NCBI RefSeq assembly: GCF_009763245.1
Contig: NZ_WKJZ01000002.1
Coordinates: 428,030-492,029 of the forward strand
Direction of reading: 5' to 3'
Length of the DNA stretch: 64,000 bases
Source of the DNA: Pseudomonas xionganensis
GTDB lineage: Bacteria > Pseudomonadota > Gammaproteobacteria > Pseudomonadales > Pseudomonadaceae
Position 1 is the first letter of the stretch. The number at the start of each line of letters is the position of its first letter. Under the pieces are notes generated by a model that was not told where the DNA came from, searched no databases, and was given only the letters and a program-made list of their open reading frames with translations. Positions 26,410 to 34,120 of this stretch are shown in pieces. A program made the position numbers and the translations under genes.

Positions 26410-26643
26410 ATGATCATCAAAATCCTCGGTTCCGGCTGCAAGAAGTGCATCACCCTGACAGAGAACACCCAGGCCGCGCTGGCCAATCTGGGGCGCGAGG
26501 CACAAGTGCTCAAGGTCACCGACTTCGCCGAAATCGCCGCCCATGGCGTGATGTCGACGCCCGCGCTGGCGATTGACGACAAGGTGGTGTCGGTCGGCAA
26601 GGTGCTGACCGTCGACGAAGTGGAAAAACTGCTTGGCGCCTGA
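26410..26643 (+). CDS. Small thioredoxin-like (MTH895/TM0996-type) CxxC protein
   Basis: A 77-residue glutaredoxin-like protein starting MIIKILGSGCKKC, with a redox-active C10-x2-C13 and the cis-proline segment GVMSTPALAID. An in-frame ATG lies upstream at 26398, but the GGAG at 26400-26403 favours the start at 26410. The stop of the permease is 15 bases upstream, so it is co-transcribed with it and may reduce or shuttle thiols or metalloids for that permease. Confidence 0.86.
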   Translation: MIIKILGSGCKKCITLTENTQAALANLGREAQVLKVTDFAEIAAHGVMSTPALAIDDKVVSVGKVLTVDEVEKLLGA

Positions 26644-26706
26644 GTCGTCCAATACGGCAACCAGATAGATGGGTATGAGGCGGGGAAACATTCCCGAGCT
26701 AAGACG

Positions 26707-27579
26707 ATGAGCGACTGTCACTGCACCAGCGGCTGCGGCCAGGCGCCCACGCCAGTATCAGACCCAACCGCGCAGGGCACAGCGGCCTGGGTCAGCCACT
26801 TTCGCGTCAAGGCCATGGATTGCGTGGCCGAGGAACGCCTGGTGCGTATTGCCCTGGAGCCCATGAGCGAGGTACGCGGGCTGCTGTTCGATCTCAGCCA
26901 GCGTCAGCTGCAGGTGCTGCACGACCAGGATATTGGTCCGGTCGCCGCCCGCCTGGCCAGCCTCAATCTGGGCGCCGAGCTGCTCGACACCCGCCCCAAC
27001 CAGGGCATCCAGGCCGGCACGGCGGATACGGCCGCACAACGCCGGGTGCTGCACGCCCTGCTGCTGATCAACGCCCTGATGTTCGCCCTGGAACTGACCA
27101 TGGGCCTGCTGGCGCAGTCCGCCGGGCTGATCGCCGACTCCCTGGATATGTTCGCCGATGCGGCGGTGTATGGCGTGGCCCTGCTGGCGGTGGGTCAGAC
27201 AGCCAGTCGGCAGCTCGGTGCAGCGCGCCTGGCCGGGCTGGTACAGGGCCTGCTGGCGCTCTTGCTGCTGGCCGAAGTGGCGCGGCGCTGGCTGTATGGC
27301 AGCGAGCCGCAATCCTGGCTGATGATGGGCGTCGGCCTGCTCGCCCTGCTGGCCAACCTCGCCTGCCTGATGCTGATCCACGGTCAGCGCCATGGCGGCG
27401 TGCATATGCGCGCCAGCTGGATTTTCTCGGCCAACGACGTGCTGGCCAACCTCGGCGTCATCATCGCCGGCAGCCTGGTGCTGTGGACCGGCGCCGCCTG
27501 GCCGGACCTGCTGATCGGCAGCCTGGTGGGCCTGCTGGTACTGCTGGGGGCCTGGCGCATCCTGCGCCTGCAGGCTTGA
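26707..27579 (+). CDS. CDF-like cation transporter with N-terminal HMA-like domain
   Basis: A 290-residue protein in three parts: a cysteine-rich leader (C4, C6, C10 in the first ten residues), a heavy-metal-associated-like domain (about 28-97) in which only one cysteine of the usual CxxC remains (AMDCVAEE, C39), and a six-helix CDF membrane domain (107-290). The TM2 site reads DSLDMFADA and the TM5 site NDVLAN, a variant of the usual HxxxD. There is almost no C-terminal cytoplasmic domain. It probably exports a soft metal; substrate unknown. Separated from the mini-thioredoxin by 63 bases with a poor ribosome site. Confidence 0.8.
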   Translation: MSDCHCTSGCGQAPTPVSDPTAQGTAAWVSHFRVKAMDCVAEERLVRIALEPMSEVRGLLFDLSQRQLQVLHDQDIGPVAARLASLNLGAELLDTRPNQGIQAGTADTAAQRRVLHALLLINALMFALELTMGLLAQSAGLIADSLDMFADAAVYGVALLAVGQTASRQLGAARLAGLVQGLLALLLLAEVARRWLYGSEPQSWLMMGVGLLALLANLACLMLIHGQRHGGVHMRASWIFSANDVLANLGVIIAGSLVLWTGAAWPDLLIGSLVGLLVLLGAWRILRLQA

Positions 27580-27582
27580 GCC

Positions 27583-27602
27583 TTGCACAATCTTGCGCTT
27601 TT
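27583..27602 (+). repeat. Right 20-bp direct repeat bounding the arsenic island
   Basis: TTGCACAATCTTGCGCTTTT, four bases after the CDF-like stop codon and 65-84 bases upstream of the AraC start. Partner of 20553-20572; the enclosed segment is 7,010 bp. Confidence 0.6.
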
Positions 27603-27666
27603 CTGCCCGGCCGGGGCTGGCAGATAGGCGCCTGCGCGGTAGCATCGACACGCAGAGGACAATGCC

Positions 27667-28542
27667 ATGCCGCCACTCCATCAACTCCAGGTGTTCCAGA
27701 GCCTGCACAGCTCGCCCAACGCCCGCCTGCAGCGCAGTGCCGAGCTGGGCGACGGCCTGGCGGCGGCGGTGTGGAGCAATCGCCATGACGCGCGCGAGTA
27801 CCAGGCGCCCAGCCATCACACCCTGTCCTGCTACCTGGCCGGCGGCACCGGCACCTTTCGCCGCGAGAGCCCGCACAGCAAGGGCGCGCCGGACAAGCTG
27901 TGCATCCTCCCGGCCGGGCATCAGTCAGCCTGGGTGATCAACGGCGATATCCAGCTGGCCCATCTGTATATCAGCCAGGAGCAGTTCGCCCTGGCAGCGG
28001 TGCACCTGCTCGATCGCGAGCCCCGGGAACTGCAACTGCGCGAGGCCACCTTTCTCGACGATGCCCAGCAGGCGCAACGCTTTCGTCTGCTCGCCAGCCT
28101 GGACTGGAGCGAGCCGGGCGAGCGCCTGCTCGGCAGCAGCCTGGCCCATGAGCTGGTCAGCCATGCCCTGCTCAATCAGGTCGGCCGCCCTGACGGCCTG
28201 CATCTGAAAGGCGGCCTGGCACCCGCCCAGCGCCGCCGGGTGCGCGAGTTTATCCAGGCCAACCTGGCCGAGCCCCTGAGCCTGGGCCAGTTGGCGCATC
28301 TGTGCGCCCTGTCCGAATACCATTTCGCCCGCATGTTCCAGCTCAGCTTCGGCCTGCCGCCGCACCGCTATGTGCTGGCCCAGCGCCTGCGCCATGCCCA
28401 GCAGCTGCTGCGCCATAGTCCGCTGGCCCTGGGCGAGGTCGCGCTGGCCTGCGGCTTTGCCAGCGCCAGTCACTTCAGCAATCGCTTTCGCCAGACGTTT
28501 GCGGTGACGCCAGGGCAATATCGCAGGACGTTCGGCGGTTGA
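27667..28542 (+). CDS. AraC family transcriptional regulator
   Basis: A 291-residue regulator with an N-terminal cupin-like sensor domain (about 20-160) and a C-terminal double helix-turn-helix (about 190-285): LGQLAHLCALSEYHFARMFQ and LGEVALACGFASASHFSNRF are textbook, followed by FAVTPGQYRR. AGAGGA precedes the ATG. The 20-bp motif TTGCACAATCTTGCGCTTTT in its promoter occurs again in front of the EamA gene at 20498, so that gene is its most likely target; control of the arsenic genes has no support. Confidence 0.9.
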   Translation: MPPLHQLQVFQSLHSSPNARLQRSAELGDGLAAAVWSNRHDAREYQAPSHHTLSCYLAGGTGTFRRESPHSKGAPDKLCILPAGHQSAWVINGDIQLAHLYISQEQFALAAVHLLDREPRELQLREATFLDDAQQAQRFRLLASLDWSEPGERLLGSSLAHELVSHALLNQVGRPDGLHLKGGLAPAQRRRVREFIQANLAEPLSLGQLAHLCALSEYHFARMFQLSFGLPPHRYVLAQRLRHAQQLLRHSPLALGEVALACGFASASHFSNRFRQTFAVTPGQYRRTFGG

Positions 28543-28641
28543 GTGCCCGTCCGGGCTCGGCCTATGTAAGAATCGTCGGCTGCCCTGAATATGTGACACT
28601 GCGATGCCGACTCACCCTGACTGCCCTGCCAGGTGCCGCTA

Positions 28642-31278
28642 ATGGCCCTGGACCTGCTGCATATCCGCGAGGACGACTGGCGCGCCGAATTCGGCGCCGG
28701 TGACCTCAGCCGTGGCCGCGCCTATGCCGCCGAGGGCCGCAGCCGCCTGCTCAGCCTCAAAGGCAGCACCCTGGTGGCCAGCTGCCGCGGTTCCGGCAGC
28801 CAGACCTACCAGCAGCGCATCACCCTCAACCCCTACGGCCAGGGCTGGAGCGTCACCGGCCACTGCAGCTGCCCGGTGGGGTTCAACTGCAAGCATGTGG
28901 CCGGCGCCCTGCTGACCCTGCAGCGCCAGCAGGAACAGGGCATCGACCTGTCGCCGCTGATTGCGCCCAGCCAGACGCTGCAGGAACAACGCCTGGAGGG
29001 CGTGCAGCCGCAGCCGATACTGAGCCTGGGCAGCCTGCTGCGGGTGCATTTCGATGCGCGCAAGGGGCGCATGCAGGAACAGGCCCAGCACCGTGCGGCC
29101 CTGGCCTTCGACTACCAGGGCCATAGCGTCAGCGGCCGGAACAGCAAGGACGCAGTGCTGCGCCTGAGCGCTGGCCAGAGCCTGCGCATTGTTCGCGACC
29201 CGGCTAGCGAGGCCGTGCTGCGCAAGCGCCTGGAGCAAAGCGGCCTGCAGGTGGCGCTCAGGCAGAGCGAGGCGCTGCCGGAAAGCGCCGGCGAAGCCTA
29301 TGAACTGGCTGGCGAGGCCGCCTGGTTGCGTTTCGTCCGCGAGCAGCTGCCGCACCTGCGCGAGGAAGGCTGGCAGATCCGCATGCAGCCGGACTTCCAG
29401 TTCAACCTGGCGAAAATCGACGACTGGTATGCCACGGTCGAGGAAGACCCCGAACAAAGCTGGTTCGACCTGGAACTGGGCATCGAGGTCGACGGTCAGC
29501 GCCTGAGCCTCCTCCCCATTCTCTTGCAGGCTATCCGTCGCACGCCCTGGCTGCTCAATGGCGAAGCCCTGAACAAGCGCGAGGACGACGAGGAGCTGCT
29601 GGTCAGCCTGCCCGACAGTCACAAGCGCGTGGCCCTGCCCCTGGCCCGCCTCAAGCCACTGCTGGCCACCCTCGGCGAGCTGTTTCTGCGCAACCCGGAT
29701 GAAGCCGGCCAGCGCCTGCGCCTGCCGCGTCTGGATGCCGCACGCCTGGCGCCGCTGCAACAGGGCCCGGCCGTCAACTGGCAGGGCGGCGTGCAACTGC
29801 GCGACTTTGCCCAGCGCCTGCAGGCCCTGGACAGCGCCAGCTGCCCGGTGCCACAGGGGCTGCAGGCCGAACTGCGCCCCTACCAGTTGCAGGGCCTGGC
29901 CTGGATGCAGGCGTTGGCCGAACTGGAAGTGGGCGGACTGTTGGCCGATGACATGGGCCTGGGCAAGACCCTGCAGACCCTGGCCCATATCCTCTGTGAG
30001 CAAAATGCCGGGCGCCTGACCCAGCCGGCGCTGATCGTCATGCCCACCAGCCTGATCCCCAACTGGCAGGACGAGGCCGCACGCTTCACCCCGCAGCTCA
30101 AGATCCTGGCCCTGCACGGGCCCAAGCGCCGGGCGCTGTTCAAGCAGATCGGCGAGCACGACATCATCCTCACCACCTATGCCCTGCTGCCCCGCGATCT
30201 CAAGGCGCTGAACGCACAGCGCTACCGCCTGCTGATTCTCGACGAGGCGCAGAACATCAAGAACCCGCGCAGCAAGGCAGCCATGGCCGCCGGGCAGATC
30301 CGGGCCGGGCAACGCCTGTGCCTGACCGGCACGCCGCTGGAAAACCACCTGGGCGAGTTGTGGGCCCAGTTCAACTTCCTGATGCCCGGCTGGCTCGGCG
30401 ACAGCAAAAGCTTTTTCCGCGACTACCGCACGCCCATCGAAAAGCAGGGCAATGCCCAGCGCCTGGCGCATCTGAATGGACGGATCAAACCCTTCGTGCT
30501 GCGCCGTAGCAAGGAGCAAGTGGCCCGCGAGCTGCCGCCCAAGACCGAGATCACCCACTGGGTCGAACTGAGTGCGGCACAGCGTGATCGCTACGAAACC
30601 CTGCGCCTGGCCATGGACCAGAAGGTCCGGGCCGAAATCGCCCGCCAGGGCCTGGCGCGCAGCCAGATCGTGATTCTTGAAGCCCTGCTGCGCCTGCGCC
30701 AGGCCTGCTGCGACCTGCGTCTGCTCGGCGAAGACAGTGATGGACGCCTGAGCAGCGCCGATTCGGGCAAGCTCAGCGGCCTGTTGGAGATGCTCGAAGA
30801 ACTGTTCGCCGAGGGCCGCCGGGTGCTGCTGTTCTCCCAGTTCACCAGCATGCTGAGCCTGATCGAGGAAGAACTGCGCAAACGGCATATTCCCTACGCC
30901 AAGCTCACCGGCAGCACCCAGGACCGACGCACCCCGGTGCAGCAGTTCCAGGCCGGCACACTGCCGATCTTTCTGATCAGCCTGAAAGCCGGCGGCGCCG
31001 GGCTGAACCTGACCGCCGCCGACACCGTGATCCACTTCGACCCCTGGTGGAACCCGGCCGCCGAAGCCCAGGCCAGCGACCGCGCCTATCGCATCGGCCA
31101 GGACAAGCCGGTGTTCGTCTACAAGCTGATTGCCCGCGGCAGCGTCGAGGAGAAGATCCAGCAGCTGCAACAGGCCAAGGCCAGCCTGGCCCGTGGCGTG
31201 CTGGAAGGCGGCAGCCAGGCCCAGTGGCAGCTCGGTGAAGAGGACCTGCAGGCGCTGTTTGCGCCGTTAAGCGACTGA
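28642..31278 (+). CDS. SNF2-type helicase with N-terminal SWIM zinc finger
   Basis: An 878-residue ATPase. Residues 45-100 hold a SWIM zinc-binding motif (CSCPVGFNCKH). The SNF2 motor covers about 410-870: motif I LADDMGLGKTLQT, motif II ILDEAQNIKNP, motif III LTGTPLENHLGELW, motif V ISLKAGGAGLNLTAADTVIH and motif VI SDRAYRIGQDKPV. Such proteins (RapA/HepA relatives) translocate on double-stranded DNA and remodel protein-DNA complexes; this SWIM type has no settled role. ATG at 28642 is preferred over GTG at 28633 because of AGG at the right distance. Appears to be a single-gene unit. Confidence 0.9.
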   Translation: MALDLLHIREDDWRAEFGAGDLSRGRAYAAEGRSRLLSLKGSTLVASCRGSGSQTYQQRITLNPYGQGWSVTGHCSCPVGFNCKHVAGALLTLQRQQEQGIDLSPLIAPSQTLQEQRLEGVQPQPILSLGSLLRVHFDARKGRMQEQAQHRAALAFDYQGHSVSGRNSKDAVLRLSAGQSLRIVRDPASEAVLRKRLEQSGLQVALRQSEALPESAGEAYELAGEAAWLRFVREQLPHLREEGWQIRMQPDFQFNLAKIDDWYATVEEDPEQSWFDLELGIEVDGQRLSLLPILLQAIRRTPWLLNGEALNKREDDEELLVSLPDSHKRVALPLARLKPLLATLGELFLRNPDEAGQRLRLPRLDAARLAPLQQGPAVNWQGGVQLRDFAQRLQALDSASCPVPQGLQAELRPYQLQGLAWMQALAELEVGGLLADDMGLGKTLQTLAHILCEQNAGRLTQPALIVMPTSLIPNWQDEAARFTPQLKILALHGPKRRALFKQIGEHDIILTTYALLPRDLKALNAQRYRLLILDEAQNIKNPRSKAAMAAGQIRAGQRLCLTGTPLENHLGELWAQFNFLMPGWLGDSKSFFRDYRTPIEKQGNAQRLAHLNGRIKPFVLRRSKEQVARELPPKTEITHWVELSAAQRDRYETLRLAMDQKVRAEIARQGLARSQIVILEALLRLRQACCDLRLLGEDSDGRLSSADSGKLSGLLEMLEELFAEGRRVLLFSQFTSMLSLIEEELRKRHIPYAKLTGSTQDRRTPVQQFQAGTLPIFLISLKAGGAGLNLTAADTVIHFDPWWNPAAEAQASDRAYRIGQDKPVFVYKLIARGSVEEKIQQLQQAKASLARGVLEGGSQAQWQLGEEDLQALFAPLSD

Positions 31279-31307
31279 ACCCGGCCGCCATTGCCCGCGT
31301 TGACCTT

Positions 31308-31366
31308 GTAGGGTGCGCCGTGCGCACCGCCTGTCTTCCCTTGCCGGTGCACATGGCGCACCCTAC
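31308..31366. repeat. GTAGGGTGCGCCGTGCGCACC palindromic repeat
   Basis: A GTAGGGTGCGCC...GGCGCACCCTAC unit between the helicase stop and the yebG promoter, with inner GCGCACC / GGTGCAC arms. Same subfamily as 16766 and 37241. Confidence 0.78.
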
Positions 31367-31421
31367 CCGTCAGGCAATTGCCGCTGGTCAAATTCCGGCG
31401 AGTTCTTTATGCTCGCCACAA

Positions 31422-31437
31422 CTGTACAAATAACCAG
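31422..31437 (+). promoter_or_regulatory. LexA (SOS) box upstream of yebG
   Basis: CTGTACAAATAACCAG, a CTG-N10-CAG site close to the consensus, 41-56 bases before the yebG ATG. yebG is LexA-controlled in E. coli, which supports it. Confidence 0.85.
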
Positions 31438-31477
31438 TAATTTTCAATCAATCAGCGTGAAGGCGTAGAGGTGATGA

Positions 31478-31738
31478 ATGGCCGTCGAAGTGGTGTACCG
31501 CAGCAGCCGAAACTTGGAGCGTTTGTTTATGGATAAGGCCGAAGCCGATCGTCACGACAAGATGCTGGAGCTGGCCGAACTGCTCACCGATGTGCTGCAG
31601 AAAGCCGTACCCTCGCTGAACGAACAACAGGGCGAGGAACTGGGTATCTTTATGGCCAAGAACCGCGAGATCTTCGCCAAGGCCTTCAAGAACCAGCCCG
31701 ATGCCTTAAGCGAGCTGGGCGACGCCCAAGCCGAGTAG
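31478..31738 (+). CDS. yebG: YebG family SOS-induced protein
   Basis: An 86-residue protein matching E. coli YebG: start MAVEVVYRSSRN, then KAEADRHDKMLELAELLTDVL and EEQGEELGIFMAKN-like helices. It is a small helical protein induced in the SOS response; its molecular role is unknown. A LexA box precedes it, as in E. coli. GAGGTG lies just before the ATG. Stands alone. Confidence 0.88.
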   Translation: MAVEVVYRSSRNLERLFMDKAEADRHDKMLELAELLTDVLQKAVPSLNEQQGEELGIFMAKNREIFAKAFKNQPDALSELGDAQAE

Positions 31739-31782
31739 CACCCCGCGATCCGGGTAGCGCCACCTGCACCAACGCGCCTCCC

Positions 31783-31852
31783 GTAGAGTGGATGACGCCG
31801 TTCTCATCCACCCTGGCGATGCGGTGGATGGATAAAGCGCCATCCACCCTAC
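31783..31852. repeat. GTAGAGTGGATGACGC palindromic repeat
   Basis: A GTAGAGTGGATGACGC...GCGCCATCCACCCTAC unit of the large GTAGGGTGGA family, with one base changed in the outer arm, between the converging yebG and E2 genes. Confidence 0.75.
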
Positions 31853-31876
31853 GCAGACCCTGGGCCTATGGGCTTA

Positions 31877-32986
31877 TCACCCCTCCGGCTGCTCCAGGCC
31901 CTGCACCAGGGCCTTGAGAAATCGCGCGGCCTCACCGCCGGTGACCGCACGGTGGTCGAAGGTCAACGACAGCGGCAGTATCGGGTGCACCACCACCTGG
32001 CCATCCACCGCCACCGGCTCGTCACGAATACCGCCCGCGCCGATGATCGCCACCTGGGGTGGCACGATCACGGGATTGGCGTAGCGGCCGAACAGGGTGC
32101 CGAAATTCGACAGGGTCAGGGTCGCACCCATCATCTCCTGGGGTGGAATGGAGCGCGCCTTGACGTCCGCGCGCAGCCGCGCCATGCCATTTTTCAGATC
32201 CTCGGCGCTGCGCGCACCGACATTTCTCAACACCGGCACAAACAGGCCGTCCGGGGTGTCCACGGCGATGCCCAGATCCAGCTGCGCATGTTGCTTGAGC
32301 GACAGCGACTTGCCATCGAACCAGCTGTTGAGCAGCGGTTCGACCTGACAGGCGGCGGCGATGGCCTGGGCGATGCGTACCAGCGGATCGCGCGCCTGGG
32401 CCCAGCGATGCAGGTCGGCGTCGCCGACGATAAACACCGGCACCACCTCGGCGTGGGAGCGCGCCATATTGATCGCCATGCTGCGCCGCACACCGCGCAG
32501 CTTGTCGCCACCGAACTTGTCGCGGGCGCTCTGGGTGGCCGCTTCGACATCGGCGCGGGTGATCAGGCCGTCCGTACCATTGCCGTGCAGGCTGGCCAGA
32601 TCCACCCCCAGTTGCCGCGCCAGCTGGCGCACCGCCGGCGTTGCGCGCGGCGCCAGATGCTCGCGGGTAGAAGGTGCGGCGCCAATAAAGAAACGGTCGG
32701 CCTGTGCCCCGCCGCCACCCTCCAGGCGACCGACCACGGTGCCGGCATCGGCCTCGCCCTCATAGGCCACCAATGGCTCACCGACATGCAGCAGATCCCC
32801 GGCGACGCCGAAGGTTTTCGTCACCACGCCGTCATAGGGCGCGGGAATATCGACGATGGCCTTGGCGGTTTCCACCGACACCAGCAATTGATCGGCCTTG
32901 ACCGCATCGCCAGCCTTGACGTGCCACTCGACGATCTCGGCTTCCTGCAGACCTTCGCCCAGATCGGGCAGTTTGAAATATTTCAT
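31877..32986 (-). CDS. 2-oxoacid dehydrogenase E2 (dihydrolipoamide acyltransferase)
   Basis: A 369-residue E2 with one lipoyl domain (1-78; lipoyl-lysine in VETAKAIVDIP), a linker, a peripheral-subunit-binding domain (about 108-145, ATPAVRQLARQLGVDL) and a catalytic core. The core motif reads FDHRAVTGG: catalytic His345 is present but the usual HRxxDG Asp is replaced by Thr349. AGGAG precedes the ATG at 32986. It is the third gene after E1 alpha and E1 beta, and the set matches the P. aeruginosa PA3415-PA3417 block beside leucine dehydrogenase, which points to branched-chain or pyruvate substrates. No E3 gene is nearby. Confidence 0.9.
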   Translation of the reverse strand: MKYFKLPDLGEGLQEAEIVEWHVKAGDAVKADQLLVSVETAKAIVDIPAPYDGVVTKTFGVAGDLLHVGEPLVAYEGEADAGTVVGRLEGGGGAQADRFFIGAAPSTREHLAPRATPAVRQLARQLGVDLASLHGNGTDGLITRADVEAATQSARDKFGGDKLRGVRRSMAINMARSHAEVVPVFIVGDADLHRWAQARDPLVRIAQAIAAACQVEPLLNSWFDGKSLSLKQHAQLDLGIAVDTPDGLFVPVLRNVGARSAEDLKNGMARLRADVKARSIPPQEMMGATLTLSNFGTLFGRYANPVIVPPQVAIIGAGGIRDEPVAVDGQVVVHPILPLSLTFDHRAVTGGEAARFLKALVQGLEQPEG

Positions 32987-33018
32987 GGCGTTCTCCTGAT
33001 CCACTTCCGGCCATGCCA

Positions 33019-33127
33019 CCCTCTCCCCAGCCCTCTCCCATAAATGGGCGAGGGGGCCATCCTGCAGCGCTCCACAGATCGCGACACTCCCCTCTCCCGC
33101 CTGCGGGAGAGGGGCCGGGGGAGAGGG
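33019..33127. repeat. Two CT-rich palindromes between E1 beta and E2
   Basis: CCCTCTCCCATAAATGGGCGAGGG-type and CCCCTCTCCCGCCTGCGGGAGAGGGG-type hairpins (around 33019-33057 and 33088-33127) fill the 147-base gap inside this operon. They are the same family as 7257-7280 and 21845-21870. Confidence 0.75.
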
Positions 33128-33133
33128 CAGCGC

Positions 33134-34120
33134 TCAGGCGTAATCCAGCACCGCCGCGCAGGCCGCGACTATGTCGTCCACTCCAGGGATATACAGCCCC
33201 TCCAGGCGATACAGCGGCGGCGGGATATCCGGCGCGGTGACCCGCTGGATCGGCGCCTGCAGATCCAGCAAGGCCCGCTCATACAGGCTGGCGGCGATCT
33301 CGGCGCCCACGCCGCAGCTCTTTGGCGCCTCGTGCACGATCACGCAGCGCCCGGTCTTGCGCACCGAGGCTTCCAGGGTGTCCAGGTCCAGCGGCTTGAT
33401 GCAGGCCACATCGATCAGCTCCACCGACACGCCGCGCTCGGCCAGGTGCTCGGCAGCCTGCTGGCATTCATGGATGCTCGCACCCCAGCTGATCAGGGTC
33501 AGGTCGCGGCCTTCACGCAGGGTAAAGCAGCTGTCGAGCGGCAGGCGTTTGCCGTCATCGTGCAACTCTTGCGGGTTCATCCGGTACAAGCGGGTCGGTT
33601 CGAGAAAGATCACCGGATCGGGGTCGTCGATAGCCGCCAGCAACAGGCCATAGGCCCGCGCCGGCGACGAGGGGATGACCACGCGCAGACCGGGAATATG
33701 GGCGAACAGCGCCTCGGTGCTCTCGCTGTGGTGTTCCGGGGCGCGGATGCCGGCGCCCATGGGGCTGCGCAGCACCATGGAGCAGCCGAGGCGGCCACGG
33801 GTGCGGTTGCGCATGCGGCTGGCGTGACTGACCAGATGCTCCATGGCGGCATAGATAAAACCCAGAAACTGGATTTCCATCACCGGTTTCAGGCCCTGGG
33901 CGGCCATCCCCACCGCAAGACCCGCGATCATGGTTTCCGCCAGCGGTGTGTCGATCACCCGCTTGATGCCAAAGGCCTCGCGCAGCCCGGCGGTGGCGCG
34001 AAACACCCCGCCGTTGACGCCAATATCCTCGCCCAGCGCCACGACATTCTCGTCCTCATACATGGCCCGATGCAGGGCCAGATTGATCGCCTCCAGCAGG
34101 CTGGCCTTTTTCTCACTCAT
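33134..34120 (-). CDS. 2-oxoacid dehydrogenase E1 beta subunit
   Basis: A 328-residue transketolase-like subunit. GEDIGVNGGVFRATAGL near residue 28, DTPLAETMIAGLAVGMA near 58 and GLRVVIPSSPARAYGLL near 150 are family signatures; the C-terminal half carries the transketolase C fold (LISWGASIHEC). With E1 alpha it decarboxylates the 2-oxoacid on thiamine diphosphate and acylates the E2 lipoyl group. It overlaps the end of E1 alpha by eight bases. Confidence 0.92.
   Translation of the reverse strand: MSEKKASLLEAINLALHRAMYEDENVVALGEDIGVNGGVFRATAGLREAFGIKRVIDTPLAETMIAGLAVGMAAQGLKPVMEIQFLGFIYAAMEHLVSHASRMRNRTRGRLGCSMVLRSPMGAGIRAPEHHSESTEALFAHIPGLRVVIPSSPARAYGLLLAAIDDPDPVIFLEPTRLYRMNPQELHDDGKRLPLDSCFTLREGRDLTLISWGASIHECQQAAEHLAERGVSVELIDVACIKPLDLDTLEASVRKTGRCVIVHEAPKSCGVGAEIAASLYERALLDLQAPIQRVTAPDIPPPLYRLEGLYIPGVDDIVAACAAVLDYA

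Noticed and set aside
20573..27579. Transposon or integrative element carrying the ars genes
   Set aside because: No transposase, integrase, terminal inverted repeats or tRNA target were seen. Only the 20-bp direct repeats suggest insertion, so it is reported as an island of unknown route.
28639..31170. 843-codon open frame on the minus strand
   Set aside because: It is the exact antisense shadow of the SNF2 helicase gene, caused by high GC content. The translation is glutamine- and alanine-rich, shows no domain, and has no ribosome site.
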